Shown here: piece by piece, positions 1 through 5,249 of the stretch
How positions within the stretch are numbered: position 1 is the stretch's first letter
Layout: each line of letters starts with the position of its first letter
Assembly: GCA_017469325.1 (NCBI GenBank)
Contig: JAFUGO010000052.1
Location: 1 to 6,842, forward strand
Length of the DNA stretch: 6,842 bases
Source: Mogibacterium sp.
Lineage (GTDB): Bacteria > Bacillota_A > Clostridia > Peptostreptococcales > Anaerovoracaceae
Reading direction: 5' to 3'
Translations under genes and position numbers: made by a program
The notes under the pieces: model-generated
What the model saw: the letters and a program-made list of their open reading frames with translations, nothing else
Database searches by the model: none
Told to the model about the DNA's origin: nothing

Positions 1-193
1 GCCGCTTTGCCGTTACATTCGCAAGATGCCCCGCGATATCCGTTGATAGCTGCTCTACCGGGCTGTACAGCGAATACTCCGGCTGCTCCTTCTCTGCTCC
101 ATCTGCTGCAGCACTCAGCTCTTTCAGCTTCTCAGCTACCTTCTTTTCTTCTTCGATGATGTCTTCCTCTTTTCCCTTTTTGATATTGAACAT
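1..193 (-). CDS. Unidentified protein, N-terminal 64 residues (runs off left edge)
   Basis: An open minus-strand frame starts at ATG 191-193 and stays open to the window edge, so only the first 64 codons are present. The start is supported by an AAAGGATC ribosome site at 198-205, with about 5-6 nt to the ATG. The protein begins MFNIKKGKEEDIIEEEKK, followed by a highly charged Lys/Glu-rich segment to about residue 30, probably a helix or coiled coil. An Ala/Glu-rich linker and a less charged stretch (PEYSLYSPVEQLSTDI) follow. There is no signal peptide or membrane segment. I do not recognise the family. It lies downstream of a small ORF but is separated from it by an intrinsic terminator only about 38 nt before its start, so it may depend on read-through. 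The frame, ribosome site and codon use make a real gene likely; the function is unknown. Confidence 0.65.
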   Translation of the reverse strand, partial: MFNIKKGKEEDIIEEEKKVAEKLKELSAAADGAEKEQPEYSLYSPVEQLSTDIAGHLANVTAKR

Positions 194-197
194 TTCA

Positions 198-205
198 GAT
201 CCTTT
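198..205 (-). promoter_or_regulatory. Ribosome binding site of the left-edge gene
   Basis: On the minus strand AAAGGATC sits just upstream of ATG 191-193. It matches the anti-Shine-Dalgarno core and decides this start. Confidence 0.6.
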
Positions 206-230
206 CTACCGGCAGTCCGGATTTTGGCAT

Positions 231-261
231 AAAAAATCCCCACCCGGAATTGAGCAGGGAT
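231..261 (-). terminator. Intrinsic terminator or attenuator after the 46-codon ORF
   Basis: On the minus strand ATCCCTGCTC (261-252) pairs with GGGTGGGGAT (245-236) around a 6-nt loop, giving a 10-bp stem with three G-U pairs. It runs directly into six T residues (236-231). It lies 25 nt past the stop of the small ORF and about 38 nt before the start of the next gene, so it could end the small transcript or attenuate read-through. Confidence 0.7.
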
Positions 262-285
262 GTATTGCCGGCAGAATCAGATCTG

Positions 286-426
286 TCAGTCAAGGAGCTT
301 TATGAGGAGCTCGTCTACTGCATCAGTGTAGCGGCCCTCAGCTATAAGTGTATTTCTCAATTCATTGAGAGCAAAGACGAGCACTCTTATCTCGTCATGC
401 GTAAATTTTATCTTGGGTCTGAACAT
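286..426 (-). CDS. Small hypothetical protein, 46 aa
   Basis: The chosen start is ATG 424-426 because a strong ribosome site GAGGTG (438-433) lies 6 nt upstream. The frame is open further up (ATG 445-447, TTG 484-486), but I see no good ribosome site there. The product begins MFRPKIKFTHDEIRVLVFAL and ends AVDELLIKLLD. It looks like two amphipathic helices separated by a GRYTD turn, with no signal peptide, no cysteine cluster and no recognisable catalytic motif. Small proteins of this look (a Leu-Arg-Asn pair followed by GRYTDAVDELL) feel familiar from accessory regions of gut Firmicutes, but I cannot name a family and this is an impression only. A terminator follows 25 nt after the stop, and a candidate promoter and a 28-bp palindrome lie upstream, so it looks like a self-contained regulated unit. 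It is probably real; the function is unknown. Confidence 0.6.
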   Translation of the reverse strand: MFRPKIKFTHDEIRVLVFALNELRNTLIAEGRYTDAVDELLIKLLD

Positions 427-457
427 GCTGAACACCTCGTCTTTCATTTTTGAATTA

Positions 458-486
458 AGTCTAATGCAGGAAAACCAGGTCTGCAA
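458..486 (-). promoter_or_regulatory. Candidate promoter of the 46-aa ORF
   Basis: On the minus strand TTGCAG (486-481) and TAGACT (463-458) are separated by 17 bp. Both hexamers are imperfect, but the spacing is ideal and transcription would start about 25 nt before the ORF. The fit is modest. Confidence 0.3.
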
Positions 487-506
487 ATGTGCGATTATTG
501 ATCGAG

Positions 507-534
507 GTTAGAAAAGTGTGAACACTTTTCTAAC
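507..534. repeat. Perfect 28-bp palindrome (13-bp arms, 2-bp centre)
   Basis: GTTAGAAAAGTGT (507-519) and ACACTTTTCTAAC (522-534) are exact reverse complements around the centre GA. The arms are AT-rich in the outer part and neither side is followed by a T-run, so it does not look like an intrinsic terminator. It lies about 20 bp upstream of the candidate -35 of the 46-aa ORF and in no gene. A dimeric DNA-binding protein site (operator or recombinase site) is the natural reading. I cannot match it to a known operator. Confidence 0.6.
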
Positions 535-747
535 TGTTTAATCCTGAGCAGTTCTTGCCTGCCGTGTCAACTATGCCTGCGTTTTTTGACGATTTTTTGC
601 GATTTCCGGCACTTTGCTTCTGACTATTTTTCTGACTATTTCCCTCAAAAAACCTACGTCTGTATAGGTATGAACAGGTCCATATGCGTTTTCATCAAAA
701 TCGGCAAAATCGCTGCATCGCTTGAAATCACTCGCATCTGTTGCAAT
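535..747. other. AT-rich non-coding stretch between the palindrome and the ssrA terminator
   Basis: I see no supported gene here. The only long minus-strand frame (571-819) starts inside the 3' end of tmRNA and crosses its terminator, so it is not credible as a gene. The stretch holds a perfect 12-bp tandem repeat (618-641) and related T-rich words further left (about 579-606). It also has an isolated TTGACA on the minus strand (570-565) without a convincing -10. It is visibly more AT-rich than the core genes. Confidence 0.45.
618..641. repeat. 12-bp perfect tandem repeat, two copies
   Basis: TTCTGACTATTT occurs at 618-629 and again at 630-641 without a gap. A weaker relative (minus strand AAATCGTCAAAAAA) lies just to the left. 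Direct repeats close to an integration target may be binding sites for an integrase, but this is inference. Confidence 0.55.
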
Positions 748-779
748 AAAAAAGCTCCAGAGTTTTACCTCTGAAGCTT
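748..779 (-). terminator. Intrinsic terminator of ssrA
   Basis: On the minus strand AAGCTTCAGAG (779-769) pairs with CTCTGGAGCTT (762-752) around a 6-nt loop, with one T-G pair, and runs into six T residues (753-748). It begins 7 nt past the tmRNA CCA end, the normal place for the ssrA terminator. Confidence 0.85.
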
Positions 780-785
780 CAAAAG

Positions 786-1140
786 TGGTGGAGATGGTGG
801 GAGTCGAACCCACGTCCAAGAATGTTTCCGAAAGACTTTCTCCGAGCGCAGCCGATTGATGCTGTTTCGCTCACCCTTCGCCAAGCCGGCAAGCTCGGGG
901 TTTCGCTATCCCGTGGATACTCTTACGCTACCGGGCACTCACGCAAGAGGTCCCTGCATGGTCGACGCCTGATTCTCAGACTGCAGGTGATCTGAGGCAG
1001 ACGCGCGGGGCTGAACTATGCAGCCAGTGCGAAATTGTTGTTTGTTTTAGCGTTTCTTTTTAACGGGTACTTTTTACGTGGATCACCGCCACGGCTCGCT
1101 TATCCTTGTTCCACACACCTGTCGAAACCATTACACCCCC
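786..1140 (-). ncRNA. ssrA: Transfer-messenger RNA (tmRNA, ssrA)
   Basis: This RNA rescues ribosomes stalled on broken mRNA: it is charged with alanine, enters the A site with SmpB, then serves as template for a degradation tag. The 5' end reads GGGGGUG followed by the diagnostic UAAUGGUUUCGACAGG. The 3' end reads GUGGGUUCGACUCCCAC, CAUCUCC, then A and an encoded CCA (788-786). GGGGGUG pairs fully with CAUCUCC (two G-U pairs) as the 7-bp acceptor stem, and GUGGG/CCCAC forms the T stem. The length of about 355 nt is normal for a one-piece tmRNA. The tag frame is at 1051-1016. A consensus promoter lies upstream (1208-1181) and an intrinsic terminator downstream (779-748). The partner gene smpB lies at 5913-6392 on the other strand. 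Confidence 0.97.
1016..1051 (-). other. tmRNA proteolysis tag reading frame (AKTNNNFALAA)
   Basis: Starting at the proposed resume codon GCT (1051-1049), the frame encodes A-K-T-N-N-N-F-A-L-A-A and ends at TAG (1018-1016). The C-terminal ALAA is the hallmark degron for ClpXP-type proteases. The stop codon is certain. The resume codon is inferred from the Ala start and tag length, so the N-terminal residue could differ. Confidence 0.85.
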
Positions 1141-1152
1141 ACGGTGTGATAA

Positions 1153-1176
1153 GAGCGGCAGCTTCGGCTGCCGCTC
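1153..1176 (-). other. Leader hairpin between ssrA promoter and mature tmRNA
   Basis: GAGCGGCAGC (1176-1167 on the minus strand) pairs perfectly with GCTGCCGCTC (1162-1153) around a 4-nt loop, CGAA. It begins where transcription from the ssrA promoter should start and ends 12 nt before the mature 5' end. On the minus strand it is followed by TTATC, not a T-run, so it is a weak terminator candidate for the MATE gene. A 5' stabilising stem of pre-tmRNA is an alternative role. Confidence 0.6.
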
Positions 1177-1180
1177 CATT

Positions 1181-1208
1181 ATTATAGCTGTTTTTTTGTC
1201 CCTGTCAA
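1181..1208 (-). promoter_or_regulatory. ssrA promoter, consensus sigma-A type
   Basis: On the minus strand TTGACA (1208-1203) and TATAAT (1186-1181) match the consensus in all 12 positions, with a 16-bp spacer containing seven A residues. Transcription should start near 1174-1177. The whole promoter lies in the last codons of the MATE gene, and the TAA inside TATAAT is its stop codon. Confidence 0.85.
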
Positions 1209-2537
1209 CAAAGTGAAGTTTTCGTTCTTTCTCATATAATACGCCAGCATCAGCGACTGGAATGTCTGGGCTACCAGAGAGCCGATCCAGGATCCCCAGA
1301 TGCCCCAGCCGAGTACAAACACGGTGAATGCCAGAACGCCCAGATTGACTACCGAGAACGAAACTACGCTCGCCTTCATTACCTCTTTCATAGCTCCGAC
1401 GCCCTGCAGACAGCCGGTAAGCGCAAACTTTATGGTCTGGCTCAGACAAATGGCTCCGATAAACAGGCAGGACTTAGCTCCCATTTCTATGAACTCAGGG
1501 TCATCACTGAAGAAGCTGTAAAAGGCTCTTCCGCCGACCATGATCAGAGCTCCGAGCACCAGTGCCGCAGCCGCGCCCAGCATCAGGATGTTCTTCGTAT
1601 ATTCGTTGATCTTCTCTTGGTCTTTCGCGCCGTAGCTGCGTCCGACCAGAGCCACTCCGCTCGTCGTGAGCCCGCTTCCGAGCGCCTGATTTACGTTCAT
1701 CAGATGCATTCCTATGGCATATACGGCCATCTGGAATGACCCTATTCTGGCGACGATAGCACCTATAAAGAGTATGCTGACTCTTGTTACAAGGCCGTCG
1801 GTGACAGTGCTCTTCGACAGCTCGCGTATCTCCTTTGTACCCTCATTCGACAGCCTGTACCTCTTTTTAAGGCAGTACGGGATGTTGACAAACAACTTCT
1901 TATTGCTGGCGATCACCAGCATAAATATGAGCGCTGCTATGTTACCCGCGACAGTAGCTATGGCGGCTCCGGTTATACCGAGAGCCGGGAAGCCCCAGTG
2001 ACCTTCGATCAGCAGATAGTTGAAGAAGATATTGACCGCGCATGAGATGACATTCGATGTGAACGTCAGCGTGGTATGTCCGCATCCTCTCATGGCTGAG
2101 TTTATCGCCATAAAGGTGGTGTTGAATATCATTCCGCCGAGCAGGATCCTGAAGTAGATCACGGACGCGTCGAGGGTATCCGCCTGATGCGCAAAAGCGA
2201 TCATTATTGGCCTCGCCAGCACGACTGAAACTGCTCCCAGGAAGATGCTGAGGATCAGTACGATCTTGAGCACCGAATCAAAGTATTGGTTTGCCTTCTC
2301 CTGATCCTCCTCGCCTACGCTCTTTGCGACCAGACTCGTCAGAACTGTGTTCATCGCAAAGAATACGCTGAAGATGAAGAGCCTCGGCGGGTTGGTTACG
2401 GAAACGGCGGAGATAGCCGTGACTCCCATTACCGCTACCATCTTTGAGTCTATGATCGACGCGAATGTAGTGAACAGCGTCTCGAGGAATGACGGAATTC
2501 CTATTACAAGAATATCCTTGAGTATCTTTTTATTGAT
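1182..2537 (-). CDS. MATE family multidrug/toxin exporter, apparent ATC start
   Basis: Integral membrane antiporter that exports cationic compounds in exchange for Na+ or H+. From codon 2537 it is 451 residues, the normal MATE length, with about 12 hydrophobic helices in two halves. Family-like features are the first helix ILVIGIPSFLETLF with its Pro, followed by IIDSKMVAVMG, the loop SAMRGCGHT in the first half and GCLQGVGAMKEVMKAS in the second. Starting at the first ATG (2439-2441) would remove 32 residues including most of helix 1, and that ATG has no ribosome site. Upstream there is no in-frame ATG, GTG or TTG before a TGA at 2546-2544. A good ribosome site GGGGTGA (2550-2544) points with 6-nt spacing to ATC 2537-2535, where MNKKILKD would be expected. 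It lies 16 nt after pncB, so it is probably co-transcribed. The substrate is unknown. The gene is certain; the exact start is less so. Confidence 0.9.
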   Translation of the reverse strand: MNKKILKDILVIGIPSFLETLFTTFASIIDSKMVAVMGVTAISAVSVTNPPRLFIFSVFFAMNTVLTSLVAKSVGEEDQEKANQYFDSVLKIVLILSIFLGAVSVVLARPIMIAFAHQADTLDASVIYFRILLGGMIFNTTFMAINSAMRGCGHTTLTFTSNVISCAVNIFFNYLLIEGHWGFPALGITGAAIATVAGNIAALIFMLVIASNKKLFVNIPYCLKKRYRLSNEGTKEIRELSKSTVTDGLVTRVSILFIGAIVARIGSFQMAVYAIGMHLMNVNQALGSGLTTSGVALVGRSYGAKDQEKINEYTKNILMLGAAAALVLGALIMVGGRAFYSFFSDDPEFIEMGAKSCLFIGAICLSQTIKFALTGCLQGVGAMKEVMKASVVSFSVVNLGVLAFTVFVLGWGIWGSWIGSLVAQTFQSLMLAYYMRKNENFTLLTGTKKQL

Positions 2538-2543
2538 TTTCTT

Positions 2544-2550
2544 TCACCCC
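2544..2550 (-). promoter_or_regulatory. Ribosome binding site of the MATE gene
   Basis: GGGGTGA on the minus strand lies 3 nt past the pncB stop and 6 nt before the in-frame ATC. It is the only strong Shine-Dalgarno match near the expected start and supports that non-standard start codon. Confidence 0.6.
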
Positions 2551-2553
2551 GTT

Positions 2554-3993
2554 CTACAGATTTGCTGCTCCGTATTTGTTGAGCAGGTCGTGCTTGAGAT
2601 TCCACAGCGGCTTGCTGAGGTCCACGTAGTAAGTCTGCGGATTCTCGAATCTCAGAAGTTCGCCCCAGAGTTTGTCCACCTGCTCCGTGCAGGTCTTCTT
2701 GATCTCTTCGATGCCCGGCTCCTCATAAACGAGTTCACCCTTTTCGAAAATCGGAACGAGCAGCTCGACCGCCTCATAATCGTAGAGGACTTTGCGCTTC
2801 CATACCGCGTTAGGATCAAAGATCTCGAACGGCTTGCCGTCAGGCAGCGGCTCGTCTCTCAGCATGATCACGTCGGCGAGCGCCTTGCCGTGGTCCTTGC
2901 CGTAGAATCTTACGACCTTCTTGAATCCCGGGTTGGTGATCTTCTCTACGTTCTCGGAGATCTTCATCTTTGGAGTGAGCTCTCCGTCCCTGATGATACC
3001 GGACAACTTGTACACACCGCCGAATACAGGTTCAGACCTTGCGGTAATGAGCCTCTCGCCTACTCCGAACGAGTCGATCTTAGCGCCTTCGAGGATAACG
3101 TCTCTTATGATGTACTCGTCGAGCGAGTTGCTGATGACGATCTTGCAGTCTGTGAGTCCCTCCGCGTCGAGGACCTTGCGGCACTCTCTCGTGAGATATG
3201 TGATGTCTCCGGAGTCGATACGGATGCCCATCTTCTCAGGCTTCAGCTCCTTGAACACCTTGATGGCGTTCGGGAGACCTGACTTGAGCACGTTGTAGGT
3301 GTCTATCAGCAGAGTCGCGTTCTGTGGATAGAGCTCGGTGTATTTATAGAATGCCTCGTATTCGCTGTCGAAGCTCTGTACCCAGCTGTGAGCCATGGTT
3401 CCGAGAGCCGGTGTTCCGTGGTTTCTGTCTGCGATGGTGCACGCGGTGCCTGCGCAGCCTGCAATGTATGAAGCTCTTGCTCCGTAGACCGCAGCGTCAG
3501 CTCCGTGCGCGCGCCTTGTTCCGAATTCCATTACCGGTCTGCCCTGTGCGGCTCTTACGATCCTGTTTGCCTTGGTGGCGATCAGGCTCTGATGGTTGAA
3601 CTGCATCAGTATGAACGTCTCGACAAACTGAGCCTGGATCAGAGGTCCCTTTACTATCATGACCGGCTCGTGAGGGAATATCGGGTAGCCCTCAGGCACC
3701 GACCATACGTCGCAGGTGAATTTGAAATCTCTCAGGAAGTCGAGGAACTCCTCGCTGAAGCAGTTCTTGCTCCTGAGGTAATCTGTATCTTCTTCGGTAA
3801 AGCTGAGGCGCTTCATGTACGCGATTATCTGCTCGAGTCCGGCCATGATGGCGAATCCGCCCCCGTCCGGAACGCGTCTGAAGAATACATCGAAGCACGC
3901 CTCCGCGTCCTTGATATCCGAGTTGAAGTATCCGTTTGCCATCGTGATCTCATAGAAATCAGTCAGCATTGTAAGATTATAGTCGTTAAGCAT
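2554..3993 (-). CDS. pncB: Nicotinate phosphoribosyltransferase
   Basis: Cytoplasmic enzyme joining nicotinate and phosphoribosyl pyrophosphate (with ATP) to nicotinate mononucleotide, the entry step of the Preiss-Handler NAD salvage route. The 479-residue product has the length and motifs of the Gram-positive form. The N-terminus LTMLTDFYEITMANGYF is typical. EFGTRRAHG lies at about 156-164. TMAHSW at 199-204 holds the histidine (H202) expected to be phosphorylated. IRIDSGD at 257-263 and FGVGERLITA at about 309-318 belong to the phosphate- and substrate-binding part of the barrel. The start ATG 3993-3991 has an AAAGGAG ribosome site 6 nt upstream. A promoter lies in the divergent intergenic region and the MATE gene follows by 16 nt, so the two form an operon, with read-through to ssrA possible. 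I saw no convincing NiaR-type operator. Confidence 0.96.
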   Translation of the reverse strand: MLNDYNLTMLTDFYEITMANGYFNSDIKDAEACFDVFFRRVPDGGGFAIMAGLEQIIAYMKRLSFTEEDTDYLRSKNCFSEEFLDFLRDFKFTCDVWSVPEGYPIFPHEPVMIVKGPLIQAQFVETFILMQFNHQSLIATKANRIVRAAQGRPVMEFGTRRAHGADAAVYGARASYIAGCAGTACTIADRNHGTPALGTMAHSWVQSFDSEYEAFYKYTELYPQNATLLIDTYNVLKSGLPNAIKVFKELKPEKMGIRIDSGDITYLTRECRKVLDAEGLTDCKIVISNSLDEYIIRDVILEGAKIDSFGVGERLITARSEPVFGGVYKLSGIIRDGELTPKMKISENVEKITNPGFKKVVRFYGKDHGKALADVIMLRDEPLPDGKPFEIFDPNAVWKRKVLYDYEAVELLVPIFEKGELVYEEPGIEEIKKTCTEQVDKLWGELLRFENPQTYYVDLSKPLWNLKHDLLNKYGAANL

Positions 3994-4036
3994 ATCGCTC
4001 TCCTTTGATGCTTTTCAGCGGATGTTTATCAGACTA

Positions 4037-4065
4037 ATTATAGTGTCCGCGATCGGCATTTGCAA
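4037..4065 (-). promoter_or_regulatory. Promoter of pncB-MATE operon
   Basis: On the minus strand TTGCAA (4065-4060) and TATAAT (4042-4037) are separated by 17 bp. The -10 is perfect and the -35 matches four of six. Transcription would start near 4030, leaving a leader of about 37 nt before pncB. A TTGACA at 4073-4068 is 25 bp from the -10, too far to be its -35. Confidence 0.65.
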
Positions 4066-4076
4066 TCTGTCAAATG

Positions 4077-4105
4077 TTGAGGATGCCCCGTTTGCGTGGT
4101 AGAAT
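4077..4105 (+). promoter_or_regulatory. Candidate promoter of rluA-lepB-smpB operon
   Basis: TTGAGG (4077-4082) and TAGAAT (4100-4105) with a 17-bp spacer match four and five of six consensus positions. Transcription would start near 4112, only a few nt before ATG 4116 and past the AAAGG ribosome site, giving an almost leaderless mRNA. The real promoter may therefore be elsewhere. Confidence 0.35.
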
Positions 4106-4115
4106 AAAGGCTGTT

Positions 4116-5204
4116 ATGATAGAGATCGCGATTACCGCTAACGACTCCGGACGCAGGCTCGACAGATTCCTCAGAAAGTACCTTCCGGGTGCCTCTCTGG
4201 GCGAGATCTACAGGATCATCCGCAAGGATGTAAAGGTCGACTCAAAGCGCAGAAGCGAGTCGTACATATTGAATGAAGGCGAGATCCTCGCGCTCTACCT
4301 GTCGGATGAGACGCTCGCAAAGTTCGGCGCAGCCGGAATCGGCGGCACGAGCAGCGGAGTCCGGGACAGATCGAAGGGGCGCGGCAAAGCGAAGCGCAAT
4401 TTCACTGTCGTATATGAGGACGACGCGGTCCTTGCCGCGGGCAAGCCGTTCGGGCTTCTGACCCACGGTGATTCGCGTGAGAAGAAGGATCACCTCGCCA
4501 ACCAGGTCAAAGATTATCTTATCGAGACAGGCGCGTATGATCCGCGTAACGAAAAGGTCTTTGCTCCCGCTCCTGTCAACAGACTGGACCGCAACACGAC
4601 CGGGATCGTGCTCTTCGGAAAGACGTCGGCTGCTCTCAGAGAGCTCACCCGCATTATCCGTGATGATGAGCTCCGCAAGTTTTACATGACCATAGCCTGC
4701 GGAGAGATCAAAGAGCCGCTGTATCTTTCGGGAGAACTGGTAAAAGACGAGGCGGCAAACAAGGTACGTATAGTTGATGCGGGCGCATCTGCAGGCGGCG
4801 ATAAATCAAGGCATGTGGAGACCATCGTCAGGCCGCTCGAAGCACTGAGATTCGGGGACGGCCTTTCAGCCACGCTATGCGAGGTCGAGCTCGTGACCGG
4901 AAGATCGCATCAGATAAGAGCGCATCTTGCGAGTACCGGGCACCCTCTCATCGGAGACAGCAAGTACGCATGCGAAGTCAGGTCCTCAGCCGGACTTGCG
5001 CGTGCAGTAAACAGATATGTGAAGGAACGTTTCGGGCTTTCGACTCAGCTGCTCCATGCGGGCAGGATCGAGTTCCGCGAAAGCGTCAGCGCATCGGACG
5101 TCCTCGGCTATCTGGCAGGCCGGACCTTCACCGCAGCTCTTCCGCAGAGGTTCTCCGCGATAGTCCGCGGGCTCGGCGGGGCCCGGGATCAGATCACTAG
5201 CTAA
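4116..5204 (+). CDS. RluA-family pseudouridine synthase with S4 domain
   Basis: Cytoplasmic RNA-modifying enzyme that isomerises uridine to pseudouridine in rRNA, or possibly tRNA; the target base cannot be read from sequence. It has 362 residues. An S4 RNA-binding domain lies at about 12-60 (RRLDRFLRKYLP, then IYRIIRKDVKVDSKR). A basic Gly/Ser-rich linker at about 71-94 joins it to the catalytic domain. The catalytic motif NRLDRNTTG at 155-163 supplies D158. The usual first residue His is Asn here, as I recall from some Clostridial members. TGRSHQIRAHLASTGHPLIGD at 261-281 is the second signature. ATG 4116 is chosen because AAAGG lies 5 nt upstream and the S4 domain follows directly. The in-frame ATG at 4074 would add 14 residues without a ribosome site. 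It is first in an operon with lepB and smpB. Confidence 0.93.
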   Translation: MIEIAITANDSGRRLDRFLRKYLPGASLGEIYRIIRKDVKVDSKRRSESYILNEGEILALYLSDETLAKFGAAGIGGTSSGVRDRSKGRGKAKRNFTVVYEDDAVLAAGKPFGLLTHGDSREKKDHLANQVKDYLIETGAYDPRNEKVFAPAPVNRLDRNTTGIVLFGKTSAALRELTRIIRDDELRKFYMTIACGEIKEPLYLSGELVKDEAANKVRIVDAGASAGGDKSRHVETIVRPLEALRFGDGLSATLCEVELVTGRSHQIRAHLASTGHPLIGDSKYACEVRSSAGLARAVNRYVKERFGLSTQLLHAGRIEFRESVSASDVLGYLAGRTFTAALPQRFSAIVRGLGGARDQITS

Positions 5205-5215
5205 CAGCAGACTCA

Positions 5216-5231
5216 GCCGGTCATGACCGGC
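5216..5231. repeat. Perfect 16-bp palindrome in rluA-lepB gap
   Basis: GCCGGTCATGACCGGC equals its own reverse complement. It lies in the 45-bp gap between the pseudouridine synthase stop and lepB, 6 nt before the lepB ribosome site. In RNA it can form a 6-bp stem with a CAUG loop. No T-run follows, so it is not a terminator. It could affect lepB translation or bind a regulator. Confidence 0.5.
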
Positions 5232-5249
5232 GGGCCGGAAGGAAAATAG

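Noticed and set aside
507..534. Palindrome as a dif site or an intrinsic terminator
   Set aside because: The length is right for dif, but arm sequence and 2-bp centre do not fit; no T-run follows on either strand.
571..819. 82-codon minus-strand frame overlapping the tmRNA 3' end
   Set aside because: Its start lies in the T arm of tmRNA and it crosses the ssrA terminator; there is no ribosome site.
1182..2441. MATE gene starting at ATG 2441
   Set aside because: This would delete most of the first membrane helix, and no ribosome site precedes that ATG.
2347..3282. 311-codon plus-strand frame antisense to pncB and the MATE start
   Set aside because: It lies opposite pncB, whose motifs are clear. 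The product is low-complexity Leu/Val/Arg/Glu-rich with no family look and no ribosome site.
4068..4073. TTGACA on the minus strand as -35 of pncB
   Set aside because: It is 25 bp from the TATAAT, too far; TTGCAA at 17 bp fits better.
4074..4115. 14-residue upstream extension of the pseudouridine synthase
   Set aside because: ATG 4074 has no ribosome site, while ATG 4116 has AAAGG at 5 nt and leads directly into the S4 domain.
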